Assembly (NCBI GenBank): GCA_025457915.1
Contig: JALOTL010000001.1
Coordinates: forward strand, 227,022 to 291,021
DNA length: 64,000 bases
From: Spirochaetota bacterium
GTDB lineage: Bacteria > Spirochaetota > UBA4802 > UBA5550
Reading direction: 5' to 3'
Shown here in pieces: positions 18,447 to 28,668 of this stretch. The translations under genes and the position numbers were made by a program. Positions within the stretch are counted from its first letter, which is position 1, and the number at the start of each line of letters is the position of its first letter. Under the pieces are notes generated by a model. It was not told the DNA's origin. It searched no databases and worked only from the letters and a program-made list of their open reading frames with translations.

Positions 18447-20420
18447 GTGAAGGAATTTTTTGGAAAAGAAGGGTGGCTGAAGGATTTTATTCCCGGATTT
18501 GAATTCAGGGATGATCAGCTCCGCATGTCAGAATTCGTGCTTGATTCCGTGGTGGATTTAAAAAATTGCATCGTTGAAGCGGGTACCGGCATTGGAAAAA
18601 CCCTGGCATACCTGATACCGGTTGTTCAGTATGCGGTTGCCAATCAAAAAAAAGTCCATATATCCACAGAAACAAAGGCCCTGCAGAAGCAACTGGTTGA
18701 GAAAGACATTCCTATCGTGGAGGGTATTTTAAAAAAATCCGGTTGCCGGGATTTCAGGCATTCCCTGTGCCTCGGCAGCTCTAATTATCCCTGCCGCAGA
18801 AGGTTTGAAGCGCTCATGTCAAGGGGCAGATACAGGGCTGAGGACTCCGGTTTCATGGGGATTCTCAAGGAACGCTTTGATTCCGATTTGGTTTTTACAA
18901 GGTTTGATGTCAGGGTCCCAGGACGAGTCTGGGGGGAAATCTGCAGGGAGAGCGATGCCTGCGGGCACCAGAGATGTTTTTTTTCGAGACGCTGCCCGTA
19001 TCTGCTCGCGAGAAAGGAATGGGCTGATTCGGATGTTCTAATAATGAACCACCACCTTTTTTTTACCAATATAGCCTCCGGCAGAAGCTACCTCCCCGCC
19101 GGCGACATTGCGGTTTTCGACGAGGCGCATTCCGTCGGGGAAATCGCGTCCTCACAGATGGGTTTTACGGCAGGCTACTTCGACCTCCTGGAATTGATGA
19201 GGATCATGACCGGATCATCGAAGCGGCGCGGTCTTGCGGATTTGATACCTGAAACGCAAAAGGCCGGCCAGGTGAAGAAACTTTGCGGGAAAATCATCAC
19301 CGAATCCGGAAAATTTTTCGAGGGACTCAGGAGCAGGCTCGGAGGGGAAAGTTATTATACAAGGATCAGGGATGCGGACGGGCGCGGGACTGCCATTGTA
19401 GGCCTCGTCAAGGACCTGATGGTGATACTCGCCGGCGTGGATGATCTCGGGGATGCCGAAGAGCACGCGAGGATGGAATTCGACATAATAAGAGGCAGGA
19501 TTTTTTTGTTCCAGGAAGCTCTCGGATCCTTCGTCCACAGGACATGCGAGGGATGGGTCTACTGGATTGAGAGGGACAAAAACGACATTCTGGGGGACGT
19601 GGTTCTCAAGGGACAGCCGGTGGACGTATCGGTGCCCATGAGGGAATCCGTATATTCATCATATGATTCCTGCGCCTTCGTCTCCGCGACAATAACTGTT
19701 GAAAAGGATTTTTCTTTTTTCGCGTCGAATCTCGGGCTCGATTCCTACAGGTCGATTTCAATAGATTCCACTTTTTCCTTCAGGGACCAGGTGGTGCTGT
19801 ATATTGACGGCGCGTCCGCATTGCAGGAAAATCCGCAGAACACGGAAAGGATAACCGGGATTTCTTCTGAGATAATAAAGATGATGAACGGCAACTGTCT
19901 CATGCTTTTTACTTCATATAAAATGCTTGGAGAGACTAGGGAACTGCTCGGGGACATGATCGACCATGAAATATACTCCCAGGACCTTTCATCCGCGTCA
20001 GAGGCCTTCGACATGTTCGTAAACGGTGAAAACTCGGTCCTGATGGGGACCCAGTCGTACTGGCAGGGGATCGACCTCCCGGGAGATTTGCTGAGGAGCG
20101 TTATCATGGTCAAGCTTCCTTTCGCTGTGCCCAATTATCCGCCCTGCGAAGCCAGGATCGAAATGATCAGGGAGGCCGGGGGCAATCCTTTCCTTTCATA
20201 CCAGGTGCCTGAAGCCGTGATAAAATTCAGGCAGGGATTCGGCAGGCTGATAAGGAGCAGGAGCGACAGGGGCATTGTTGCCGTTCTGGATTCAAGAATT
20301 CTGCATAAATCCTACGGAAGGGTGTTCCTGAAATCGCTTCCCGAGTGCAGGGTGGTTTATACGCTGGATGATCTTGCAAGGGCCTATTCGGCACTTGATG
20401 GCGTCAAAGCTTCTTTATGA
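18447..20420 (+). CDS. DinG/XPD-like ATP-dependent DNA helicase with Fe-S cysteines
   Basis: About 657 residues from a GTG at 18447 with AGGGA upstream; the track starts at a TTG (18411) inside the preceding gene. Walker A is EAGTGIGKTLAYLIP (about 44-58) and motif II is AVFDEAHSVGEI. Between them are cysteines in NYPCRRRF and ACGHQRCFFSRRCPY, positioned like the [4Fe-4S] cluster of XPD/DinG. Motifs V-VI appear as GTQSYWQGIDLPG and RQGFGRLIRSRSDRG. It would unwind DNA 5'-3'. The tail overlaps the convergent giant kinase gene by 17 bases. Confidence 0.88.
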   Translation: MKEFFGKEGWLKDFIPGFEFRDDQLRMSEFVLDSVVDLKNCIVEAGTGIGKTLAYLIPVVQYAVANQKKVHISTETKALQKQLVEKDIPIVEGILKKSGCRDFRHSLCLGSSNYPCRRRFEALMSRGRYRAEDSGFMGILKERFDSDLVFTRFDVRVPGRVWGEICRESDACGHQRCFFSRRCPYLLARKEWADSDVLIMNHHLFFTNIASGRSYLPAGDIAVFDEAHSVGEIASSQMGFTAGYFDLLELMRIMTGSSKRRGLADLIPETQKAGQVKKLCGKIITESGKFFEGLRSRLGGESYYTRIRDADGRGTAIVGLVKDLMVILAGVDDLGDAEEHARMEFDIIRGRIFLFQEALGSFVHRTCEGWVYWIERDKNDILGDVVLKGQPVDVSVPMRESVYSSYDSCAFVSATITVEKDFSFFASNLGLDSYRSISIDSTFSFRDQVVLYIDGASALQENPQNTERITGISSEIIKMMNGNCLMLFTSYKMLGETRELLGDMIDHEIYSQDLSSASEAFDMFVNGENSVLMGTQSYWQGIDLPGDLLRSVIMVKLPFAVPNYPPCEARIEMIREAGGNPFLSYQVPEAVIKFRQGFGRLIRSRSDRGIVAVLDSRILHKSYGRVFLKSLPECRVVYTLDDLARAYSALDGVKASL

Positions 20421-23400
20421 TTATCATAGTTTTGTCGTCGTCGGTGGTATAATCTGAAAGGGCGTTCAAAATATTATTTTTGATTTCCTCGATCCGGTTT
20501 TTCGCTGAAAAGGAGAACACGTTTATAAGGTTCTCGATGTCGAACATCTTGAGGTTTTTGTCCCGGGCCTCTATCAATCCGTCGGAAAACAATAATACTA
20601 CGTCTCCGCTGTAGAGACGGAATTCAACGTCCCTGTTGAATTTACTCAAATCATCAACCACGCCCAGCCACATGCCCGATGTTTTAATGACCTCCACTTC
20701 GGCCCTGCCGTTCCTGTAGACAAGGATATCCAGATGGAGTCCCGAATGTACGACCCTCCCGTCTTCATAGAAGTTCAGTGCGGTCATGGTCATGAATTTA
20801 TCTTCATCAAGCTTTTTAATATTGTAGGTTATGCCCTTGTTTATTATTTTAAGCAGGCCGGTGGGTTTTATCAGCGGATTTTCCCTGATTATAGATTGTA
20901 TCGTCGACTGGACCATCATCATCACGAGCCCCGCCGATACTCCGTGTCCGGAAACGTCGCCGATGAAAACCCAGTCGGAATATTCCGTGTTTATCACGTC
21001 GTAATAATCTCCGCCGACTTCTTCGGATGGAATCATGTGCCCTATGACTTCGTAACCCTTCATCGTGGGCCTGTCCGGTAGAAGGACCGTCTGGATTTTT
21101 TTCGCCAGCTTCATCTCGCCCCACAACTGGTCCCTTACCTCCTCCAGCTCAGCGGTTCTTTTTTTTACCATTGCCTCGAGGTTCGAATAAAGCCTGGCAT
21201 TGTCGATGGATATTGCGACCTGAGTGGACAGGACCCTCAGGATTTTCAGTCTCTCCTGTGTAAAAACGCCGGTGCTCAGGTTGTTCTCAAGATAGAGGAT
21301 TCCGGAAAGCTTCCCCTGGTTTATTATCGGGTCGCACAGGATGGATTTTGGCTTCATTTTCCGGATATATTCGTCCCCGGAAAAGATGCCGTCGTTTGAC
21401 GCGTCGCTTAATATTACGCTTTCCTTTGTCCTGGCCACATAATAAACGATCGCGGATGAGAGGTCTTCGCTGTTTTCCACAGGGACCGATTGGAGCAGGT
21501 TTATTTTTTCGTTGTTTATGTCTGCATTGGCCTCTATTAACAGCATCCCGTCCTGCTCGAGGATCAGAAACCCTTTTTCCGCGCCGGCATTTTCTACCGC
21601 TATGATCATCAGATTCATGAGGAGTTTTTCGAGAACGATTTCACTTGAAATGATCTGCGAAGCCTTCATTATTGTCGATATGTCAAGCACGTCCGACGAC
21701 CCTTCCGACGTTCCTGAATCTGTCGAAAAGCTGTCGTCCATGGAATTCTTTTGCCTGTAAAGAAGTCCGGGGTGATGCTCCTCCAGATCCTTTACCTTTG
21801 CTGTTGCGCCCCATTTGGTGTAGCAGTATCTGGCCCGGGAAAGATAAATTTTCGCAATTTCATCATACCCAAGCCCCATGTAATATTTTGAAGCAAGCTC
21901 GTTTGCGAGGGCCTCGTTTTGAGTATAGCCGCTCTGTGAGGCTGAAATGATGGAATCGTGATACAGCTTCATCGCCTTTTCCTTTTGATTAAGCAGAGAA
22001 GCTTTTTCAGATTCTATAATGAGATATTTGTGAAGAAAATTATCCGGGCAGTTTTCAGCCCATTTCTTCATTTTTTTCTGGTTTTTCCCCAACGTTTTCC
22101 ATTGCACCCTTTTTTCATGATCGAACAATGTGGGCAGATAGGCCGTTATGGCCAGAGAGTAATAAAAATAAAATTCAGCCACGTGAAGGTTTCCCATGGG
22201 AATGTTTACTATCGATTCAAGTTCCTTTCCGATGACAAGGCAGTCATGAAACTGGCCGAATATGTAAAGGATTTTCATTTTCAACAGAAGGTGATAAAAC
22301 AGATCAAGCAGGTTGTCTCCGCTCCTTATGTCTGACAGCCTTTTTTCCTCGCTGTAGTTTCCGCCGTTCATGGTCGATTTGCCGTCAGTCAGCCCCTTCA
22401 TAACATGGAACAGCCTGTTGTTATCGGCATAGTTATTCATGATGAAAGGATCGTTCGTTTTTTTCTGGAATTCGGCATAGGCGCCGTATTCCTTGAAAAT
22501 TTCATCAAGATTGTCCCCGGTCATTGTTCTTGTCATTGTCCAGACGTTAATGCTGTGCCCTGCGTACATCATGTCGCCTGATTCGAGGCCCTCCATATAG
22601 GCTTTTCTTGAGAACTTGATGTCATTTTTCGCATGGTTTCTCCAGTGCTGGATGAAAAACGCATAAGTGTGATTAACCTTGCACATTATTTTTTTATTTT
22701 TAAACCTGTCGTTCAGGGCGAGGGCGGCTTCGGCTATTTCCTGGCCTGATTTATAATCGCCGAGGGCTGAACCGATAATGGTGGCATATGCCATGAAAGC
22801 GAAGGCCGAGGAATTGGAGATGCCGTTTTTTAAATAAAAATTCACGAACCTGGTTACAATAAACGCGAACAAATCCGGGCTTATGTAGTATGAGGGCGTG
22901 CCCACGCTGTTTATCAAATCGGTAATCGAGAGCTTTAAGGGATCATTTAATTCATGGATGTCCGGGATGTTTTTTATGCCGATTTTTTTTATATAAATTT
23001 TTGATTTTATGATTTCCAGGAGAAGGGAAAGCTTTGAAGGCTTCATGGACAGCTTTATCCCCAGAATCTTCAGGCCTTTCAGTCCGAGATCGACTGCCTC
23101 ACGCATTTTTCCTTTTGTAGTGTAAAGGACCACCATTATGTTATAGACGGAGGCCTTTTCAGTATCCGTCCTGGCATTATCCAGGATTATCATAAAGAGC
23201 TTTTCCGCATCGGCGAAATTTCCGTTGAGATATTCGCATTCCATGAGTTCCCTGTGTATTTCGAATGTCGTCCGGTATTCAGAGTACCATGATTTCGAAT
23301 CAAGCAGGGAAACCGCGGCTTTAAGATAATTGCGCGCAGAGGAATAGGCCGTTGAGTCTTTCGCTTTTTTCCCTGCCAGCAGGTTTAGTCCGGCAATCTT

Positions 23401-25581
23401 CATCCTTTCACTGTCGGAAGCGATTAATTCCAGGCCCAGGTTCAACTGGTTAACTATATAGAATATGTTGTCGCCAAGATCGCTTTCGGCGCAATTGTCG
23501 AGCACGGTGTTCCCGATTTTATAATGCATGTTTATTTTATCCCGCTCGGGGATGAGGGAGTATGCCGCTTCCTGTATCCGGTCGTGATGGAACATGTAGA
23601 ATTTATTTGTAAGGCTTATCAATCCTTCTTCCATCGCGGTGTTGAGATCGTTAAGCGTTTCATCTACGGTTTTACCGGTGATTATTGAAAGGGTTTCGAG
23701 CTTGAACCTGTTTCCGATGCAGGAACAGAGCTTGAGTATGGCCTGGGTCTTTTCCGGCAATTTGGAAATTTTTTCAGCCATCAGGTTGACGACGTTGTCC
23801 GTAACCTGCATAATGTCAATATCCTCTATGTTCCACATCCATCCCTTGCCGGGAACAAGCTTAAGTATCTCGCCTTCATAAAGCGCTTTCAGGAACTGGT
23901 TTATGAAAAAAGGGTTGCCGTTTGTTTTTTTATAAACCGTTTCGGCCAGCGGTCTGGACGTGGCGGCATCGCATTTCAGGAAATTGAGGATCAGCCTGTT
24001 TATGTCATCCGGACCAAGAGGGTTCAGGCGGATCGGGGTCATCCTTATGCCGCTTTTTTTTATATCCTCGATAGACCTGTTCAATGGATGATCCGCGTAT
24101 ACCTCCGAGTCCCTGAAGGAGCCGATAAGCATGAAATGCCTCAATTCCATGTCGGTGACCAGGGTCTTGATCAGGTTGAGGCTCGCAGGGTCTATCCACT
24201 GGAGGTCATCCAGAAAAAACACTACCGGATGATCGTGCTGGGAAAAAACCGAGATGAATTTTTTGAAGATGAAATTGAACCTGTTCTGGGTCTCGTTCGG
24301 TCCCAGCCCGAGTACGGGCGGCTGCTTGCCGATGATCATTTCAATTTCGGGGATGACGTCGGTGATGATCTTCCCGTTTGCGCCGAGCGCCACGTTAAGC
24401 AGTTCTTTCCATTTTGAAATCTGTTCCTTGCTTTCCGAGAGTATATGCCGGGACAGCTGCTGGAAGGCCTGTATCAATGAACTGTATGGGACTTCGTTCC
24501 TGAACTGCTCGTATTTGCCTGTTATGAAATAGGCCCTTTTTGTTATTACATATTTATGGAGCTCGTTTATAAGGGCTGACTTGCCGACCCCCGGGGGCCC
24601 GGAAACGAAAACTATTTCGCTGTTTCCCTCGCTTATCCTGTTGAAAACCTCGATCAGTATTTCAATCTCTTTCTGTCTTCCGACGAGAATCTGCGGTATG
24701 TTGAATTTCAGGGAGATGTCTTCACTTGCAAGTTCGAAATTTCCGATCGATCCGGTTTTGCTCAGCTGGTCCCTGCATACTATCAGGTCTTTCATGAGAC
24801 CGTAGCTGTTCTGATACCTCTCTTCGGCCGTTTTAGCGAGGAGCTTCAGGATGATGTTATTGAGCTGACCGGTTACGGCGGGGTTGATTTCGCCGGGGGG
24901 AATCGGTTTTCTGGCGATATGTGAATGGATGAGTTCCATGGGATCCTTTGAAATGAAGGGTACATTTCCGGTCAGCATTTCATAAAAGGTGATCCCGAGA
25001 GAATAGATGTCGGTCCTGTAGTCTATGGCCCTGTTCATCCTTCCGGTCTGTTCCGGCGACATATAGGCCAGGGTTCCGGTGATGACTTCCGGATTGTAGA
25101 TTTCGTCCCTTGAATGAGTGAGTTCGGATGCAATTCCGAAATCGGTTATTTTTAATTTTTTTGTGTCTGGATTTATCAGGATATTGTGGGGTTTGATATC
25201 CTTGTGAATGATGCCCTTTTCATGCAGTTCGCCGATGATTCCTGCGATGATGATCGAAAAATCAAGGAAAGTACCCGGCGACATCTTGTTTTCGAGGATA
25301 TATTTCTTCATGGAGATGCCGCTGAAGTCCTCGAGTATTATGGCGAAATTATTTTCGAAATTTATAATATCATAAGTTTTGACTATCCCGTCCATATCCA
25401 GTTTTTTTATGATTTCGTATTCCTGCCTGAATCTCGCAGTTTCAGACGGCGACGGGTAAACGTTTTTCAGAACCTTGATGATATATTTTTTTTTGTCCCG
25501 CTCCTTCTGGGCCCGGTAAATAATGGACTTGCCCGTTTCAGAGATTTTTTCAATTACCGTGTAGTCGGATATTGTTTTCAT
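20404..25581 (-). CDS. Giant Ser/Thr kinase-AAA ATPase-TPR-GAF-SpoIIE phosphatase
   Basis: 1725 residues. Order: protein kinase (about 1-265; ATP lysine in KKYIIKVLKN, catalytic GIIHKDIKPHNIL, KITDFGIASE, and activation segment ending GTLAYMSPEQTG); AAA/STAND-type ATPase (about 300-560; FVSGPPGVGKSALIN, VVFFLDDLQWIDPAS); a long helical TPR-like region (about 650-1250); GAF (about 1300-1450, ending QVAISIDNARLY); coiled coil; and PP2C (LAKKIQTVLLPDR, VGGDYYDVI, FIGDVSGHGVSAGL, about 1490-1725). The glycine loop of the kinase is degenerate (KISETGKSIIYRA). Kinase and phosphatase lie in one polypeptide. Similar proteins occur in spirochaetes and cyanobacteria; targets are unknown. Confidence 0.9.
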   Translation of the reverse strand: MKTISDYTVIEKISETGKSIIYRAQKERDKKKYIIKVLKNVYPSPSETARFRQEYEIIKKLDMDGIVKTYDIINFENNFAIILEDFSGISMKKYILENKMSPGTFLDFSIIIAGIIGELHEKGIIHKDIKPHNILINPDTKKLKITDFGIASELTHSRDEIYNPEVITGTLAYMSPEQTGRMNRAIDYRTDIYSLGITFYEMLTGNVPFISKDPMELIHSHIARKPIPPGEINPAVTGQLNNIILKLLAKTAEERYQNSYGLMKDLIVCRDQLSKTGSIGNFELASEDISLKFNIPQILVGRQKEIEILIEVFNRISEGNSEIVFVSGPPGVGKSALINELHKYVITKRAYFITGKYEQFRNEVPYSSLIQAFQQLSRHILSESKEQISKWKELLNVALGANGKIITDVIPEIEMIIGKQPPVLGLGPNETQNRFNFIFKKFISVFSQHDHPVVFFLDDLQWIDPASLNLIKTLVTDMELRHFMLIGSFRDSEVYADHPLNRSIEDIKKSGIRMTPIRLNPLGPDDINRLILNFLKCDAATSRPLAETVYKKTNGNPFFINQFLKALYEGEILKLVPGKGWMWNIEDIDIMQVTDNVVNLMAEKISKLPEKTQAILKLCSCIGNRFKLETLSIITGKTVDETLNDLNTAMEEGLISLTNKFYMFHHDRIQEAAYSLIPERDKINMHYKIGNTVLDNCAESDLGDNIFYIVNQLNLGLELIASDSERMKIAGLNLLAGKKAKDSTAYSSARNYLKAAVSLLDSKSWYSEYRTTFEIHRELMECEYLNGNFADAEKLFMIILDNARTDTEKASVYNIMVVLYTTKGKMREAVDLGLKGLKILGIKLSMKPSKLSLLLEIIKSKIYIKKIGIKNIPDIHELNDPLKLSITDLINSVGTPSYYISPDLFAFIVTRFVNFYLKNGISNSSAFAFMAYATIIGSALGDYKSGQEIAEAALALNDRFKNKKIMCKVNHTYAFFIQHWRNHAKNDIKFSRKAYMEGLESGDMMYAGHSINVWTMTRTMTGDNLDEIFKEYGAYAEFQKKTNDPFIMNNYADNNRLFHVMKGLTDGKSTMNGGNYSEEKRLSDIRSGDNLLDLFYHLLLKMKILYIFGQFHDCLVIGKELESIVNIPMGNLHVAEFYFYYSLAITAYLPTLFDHEKRVQWKTLGKNQKKMKKWAENCPDNFLHKYLIIESEKASLLNQKEKAMKLYHDSIISASQSGYTQNEALANELASKYYMGLGYDEIAKIYLSRARYCYTKWGATAKVKDLEEHHPGLLYRQKNSMDDSFSTDSGTSEGSSDVLDISTIMKASQIISSEIVLEKLLMNLMIIAVENAGAEKGFLILEQDGMLLIEANADINNEKINLLQSVPVENSEDLSSAIVYYVARTKESVILSDASNDGIFSGDEYIRKMKPKSILCDPIINQGKLSGILYLENNLSTGVFTQERLKILRVLSTQVAISIDNARLYSNLEAMVKKRTAELEEVRDQLWGEMKLAKKIQTVLLPDRPTMKGYEVIGHMIPSEEVGGDYYDVINTEYSDWVFIGDVSGHGVSAGLVMMMVQSTIQSIIRENPLIKPTGLLKIINKGITYNIKKLDEDKFMTMTALNFYEDGRVVHSGLHLDILVYRNGRAEVEVIKTSGMWLGVVDDLSKFNRDVEFRLYSGDVVLLFSDGLIEARDKNLKMFDIENLINVFSFSAKNRIEEIKNNILNALSDYTTDDDKTMIIIKKL

Positions 25582-25684
25582 GGCGTTCCGGATTCCGTTA
25601 TAATATAACGAAAAAGATAATTGTCAATATTATTAATTGTTGACCGGCGCTGCTATCGGGTCCGGGTTTTAGACGGGTTGACGG

Positions 25685-26800
25685 TCAGGGACACAAAACG
25701 ATGCCTTTGGCCCAGAGGCATTCGCCGCACGGGGTCAAATTATAATAGCAGTCTTTTATGTCGACGGTTCTGTGGTGGCATCTTTCCGGGTCGGCACAGG
25801 TTGAGCAATCAGGATAATCAAAATATAAAAAAGAATTCCGGAAGGTTCTAAAATCTTCCTTTTTCCATATTTCAGCCAGGGTTTCTTTTTTAATGTTACC
25901 GTAATGCCGCTTCAAGTGGGTCCTTGATAATCCGAAATAGAAAGCATTATGCGTATGGGCCAGTTCGGGACATGGCGAGATATCGCCGCCGGATGTTATG
26001 AAGACCGTGCCCCTTTCTATAAACGGGCAGTTTCTATCCGTATCCGCCTTCTGTGATGCGACAGTCAGGCTGTTTTCGGAGATTTCCTTTTTTAACATTT
26101 TTTTTAAATCTATTTCCGGCCTGTCAAAAACAGTGTAAAGGATTTCGTCCTTCATGTCCCGGGTATAGGTGAAAATGTTGGTAACTATGAACCTGTCAAT
26201 ACCGGCCCACCTGCCGTAGGAAATTATATCCTTTATGTGATTGTAATTCGACCTGGTCGCCACCACCTCGATTCCTATCTCGGGAAAGGGTCTGCCCGAT
26301 GCTTTTTTCATGCGTATTAATTGCTCCAGGTTGGATTTGAACGCGGATGCGCTGGATCCCCGCCTGACGGCCTTTCCGCCGCCGGAGATATCGTCATCCC
26401 ATGAAACGAACACGCTGTCCAGCTCCAGATTTATTATCAGCCTTGATATTTTTTCTTCAAGGAAGCTCGCGTTGGTAACAAGCAAAATTTTTTTTCCAGT
26501 TCCCTTTAGAAGCTTCAGTAATTCTCCCGCACGGGGATTGCACAGCGGTTCGCCGAATCCGAGAATGACGATCCTTTCGAGGAATGGAAGGCCTTCGATC
26601 ATGGGCAGAAGACGCTTCATCTTATCCAATGAAAAATCAGATGGTTTCAGACCGACAATGGAATTTCTGGCGCACGTTTTACAGGAGAGGTTGCATTTCG
26701 ATGAGAGTTCGATATAAAGCTGGCGGATTTCATCGGAGACAAACGGTGTTTCTTTCCTGAAAAGCCAGCTGAAAAATTTTTTTTCGCTTCGCCCCGGCAT
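25685..26800 (-). CDS. Radical SAM/SPASM-domain protein, possibly a tungsten-enzyme maturase
   Basis: 371 residues. The radical SAM cluster ligands are Cys36, Cys40 and Cys43 in SSKCNLSCKTCARN, followed by GFGEPLCNP. The C-terminal half has a SPASM-like cysteine set (CPFIERG, DISPCPEL, CSTCADPERCHH, CGECLWAKGIVLCP). The last motif recalls the radical SAM proteins that accompany tungsten aldehyde oxidoreductases, but no such oxidoreductase is in the window, so that specificity is only a guess. It is separated from the ArsC gene by 5 bases and is probably co-transcribed with it. Confidence 0.75.
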   Translation of the reverse strand: MPGRSEKKFFSWLFRKETPFVSDEIRQLYIELSSKCNLSCKTCARNSIVGLKPSDFSLDKMKRLLPMIEGLPFLERIVILGFGEPLCNPRAGELLKLLKGTGKKILLVTNASFLEEKISRLIINLELDSVFVSWDDDISGGGKAVRRGSSASAFKSNLEQLIRMKKASGRPFPEIGIEVVATRSNYNHIKDIISYGRWAGIDRFIVTNIFTYTRDMKDEILYTVFDRPEIDLKKMLKKEISENSLTVASQKADTDRNCPFIERGTVFITSGGDISPCPELAHTHNAFYFGLSRTHLKRHYGNIKKETLAEIWKKEDFRTFRNSFLYFDYPDCSTCADPERCHHRTVDIKDCYYNLTPCGECLWAKGIVLCP

Positions 26801-26805
26801 TTTGC

Positions 26806-27261
26806 TTACCTGATAATAAAATCCTGGTCCGCATTCAGTGACCCGGGAAGCGTGTTTATGAATTTTTTTATTTCATCCCTTACTTCCCTGTAGTGGGCCA
26901 TCGCCTCTTCCCTTGTTTTCGCGGCGGTACCAAGGGCCGGGGGATCTTCGAATCCCCTGTGGATGATCCTTGCCGGGCCTGGGAATACCGGGCAGGTCTC
27001 TCTTGCGTTTCCGCACAGGGTGACGACGATATCGAAAGCTGTATCAATGATCTCATCCACGTGCTTCGCCCTCTGGCCGGATATGTCGATTCCTATTTCA
27101 TTCATCGCTTCCACTGCGAGAGGGTCGATCGTTTGCGGTTCGGTGCCGGCGGAAAACGGTTCAATTTCCGTTCCTTTTAAATGCCTTGCAAGGCCTTCTG
27201 CCATCTGGCTACGGCATGAATTTCCGGTACAGAGGAACAGGATTTTAATTTTTTTTGACAT
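26806..27261 (-). CDS. arsC: Arsenate reductase, low-molecular-weight phosphatase type (thioredoxin-coupled)
   Basis: 151 residues from ATG 27261 (MSKKIKILFLCTGNSCRS); the track uses a TTG 21 bases upstream. FLCTGNSCRSQMAEGLA holds the P-loop CX5R with the nucleophilic Cys. VTLCGNARETCPVFPG holds the two further redox cysteines of the Staphylococcus pI258-type ArsC, which forms a disulfide cascade with thioredoxin. It reduces arsenate to arsenite in the cytoplasm. No ars pump or regulator is adjacent; the neighbour is a radical SAM gene. Confidence 0.88.
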   Translation of the reverse strand: MSKKIKILFLCTGNSCRSQMAEGLARHLKGTEIEPFSAGTEPQTIDPLAVEAMNEIGIDISGQRAKHVDEIIDTAFDIVVTLCGNARETCPVFPGPARIIHRGFEDPPALGTAAKTREEAMAHYREVRDEIKKFINTLPGSLNADQDFIIR

Positions 27262-27486
27262 ATCTTCTGTTAATCGTTTCAACTGATTATTTCAATAATT
27301 AAATAATGGTAATGCTTCGATTCAGGCCCGGGCGACGGGGTCATATAAAATACAGGATCTATTTGTATTTGCAAGCAAGAAATAAAATAAATTTATGGTT
27401 TGGATAAAGACTTTATTCAGTTGATAGAGATTTTCAATTTTTGTGCATAAATCGTGGATGTATTTTGCTAATTGAATCTGGGTTGT

Positions 27487-28659
27487 TTAGACGTTGTTAT
27501 TTAAATTGATGTCCCTTTTCCTGTTATGAAGTTCAATGCAGATAAATGCAGTGGCCGGCATGCTAAGAAACATTCCAATGCAGCCGATGGCCGATTTTAT
27601 CAGTTCGCTTAATACCGGGTTGTAATTTAAAATAAGCCAAAATGGCATTCCCGGGTCCAGGCGCATTGCAATAAGCAGTACCATGGGGAGAGCACTGCCC
27701 ACATAAGCAAAAAGCAGGGTATTGACGGTGGCACCGAGCATGTCGGAACTTACGGTGATTACGGATTTGAATGCTTCTTTGGTTGTGATGCCCGGGTGGA
27801 CCCGAAAAATTTCTTCCGTCGCCGATGAAATCGAAATGCACACGTCCATTATTGCTCCGAGAGCCGCTATTACGATACCCGCAAGTGCGAGACCGTGAAG
27901 ATTAATTTCAACAGTTGAAGCGTAAAATACGGTCATCATTTCATCGGTTACAATTCCGGAAAGATGCATCATCCATCCGGAAAACAGTGCGAGTATTGTG
28001 GCGAGTATCACGCCGGAAGAAGCGCCCAACACCGCGGCAATTGTTTTTTTCTGAAATCCCAGAATAATCGGTATGGTAATAAAGATTGCGAACAGTGAAA
28101 TTGCAACTGCTATCGGCAATGGAGAGTATCCTTTAAGTGTAAGCGGTATAAGAATACTGAATATGAGAAAAATTGTCGCGATAAGCGAAAATATCGAAAA
28201 AACACCCCTGAGACGGCCTACCAGGATAATTGATGAGAACAGCAATACTCCCAAAATTAATATTCCATAGGTATTATCCACATCGTAAATTGAGATATAT
28301 TCGATATCATCGGCGCCTTCAGCTTTTGATATGCCGATAAAAACAGTGTCGCCTTCATTGTAAAATATATCTTTTGGCATATCATCCTCTCCTCGATAAA
28401 CGGCTATATGTTTTTTTCCTTTTCGTTCACCGTTAATAATCAACAGATGTACCTTGATTTCTACAGAGCCGGATGATTTATCATCGAGTTTAACGCGCTC
28501 TATTTTTATAACCCTGGCGCGGGCAAAAGATCGAGAATCATGATATGAATTTTTTTCTTTGCCATAAGAAGGATGGACATAAAAAAACATGATCGATATA
28601 ATAATGAGAAATAAACCCGCGCATGAAAATTTTTTCGTGTAAGATGTAAATGGTTTCAT
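27487..28659 (-). CDS. YibE/F-family membrane protein
   Basis: 390 residues. An N-terminal signal-like segment (LFLIIISIMFFYVHPSYG) is followed by a soluble beta-rich domain to about 130, then about seven TM helices. Segments such as YGILILGVLLFSSIILVGRLRG, ALGAIMDVCISISSATEEIF and MLGATVNTLLFAYVGSALP are the hallmark of the YibE/F family, whose function is unknown. It is 9 bases downstream of the WG-repeat gene on the same strand. Confidence 0.85.
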   Translation of the reverse strand: MKPFTSYTKKFSCAGLFLIIISIMFFYVHPSYGKEKNSYHDSRSFARARVIKIERVKLDDKSSGSVEIKVHLLIINGERKGKKHIAVYRGEDDMPKDIFYNEGDTVFIGISKAEGADDIEYISIYDVDNTYGILILGVLLFSSIILVGRLRGVFSIFSLIATIFLIFSILIPLTLKGYSPLPIAVAISLFAIFITIPIILGFQKKTIAAVLGASSGVILATILALFSGWMMHLSGIVTDEMMTVFYASTVEINLHGLALAGIVIAALGAIMDVCISISSATEEIFRVHPGITTKEAFKSVITVSSDMLGATVNTLLFAYVGSALPMVLLIAMRLDPGMPFWLILNYNPVLSELIKSAIGCIGMFLSMPATAFICIELHNRKRDINLNNNV

Positions 28660-28668
28660 TGTATTTCT

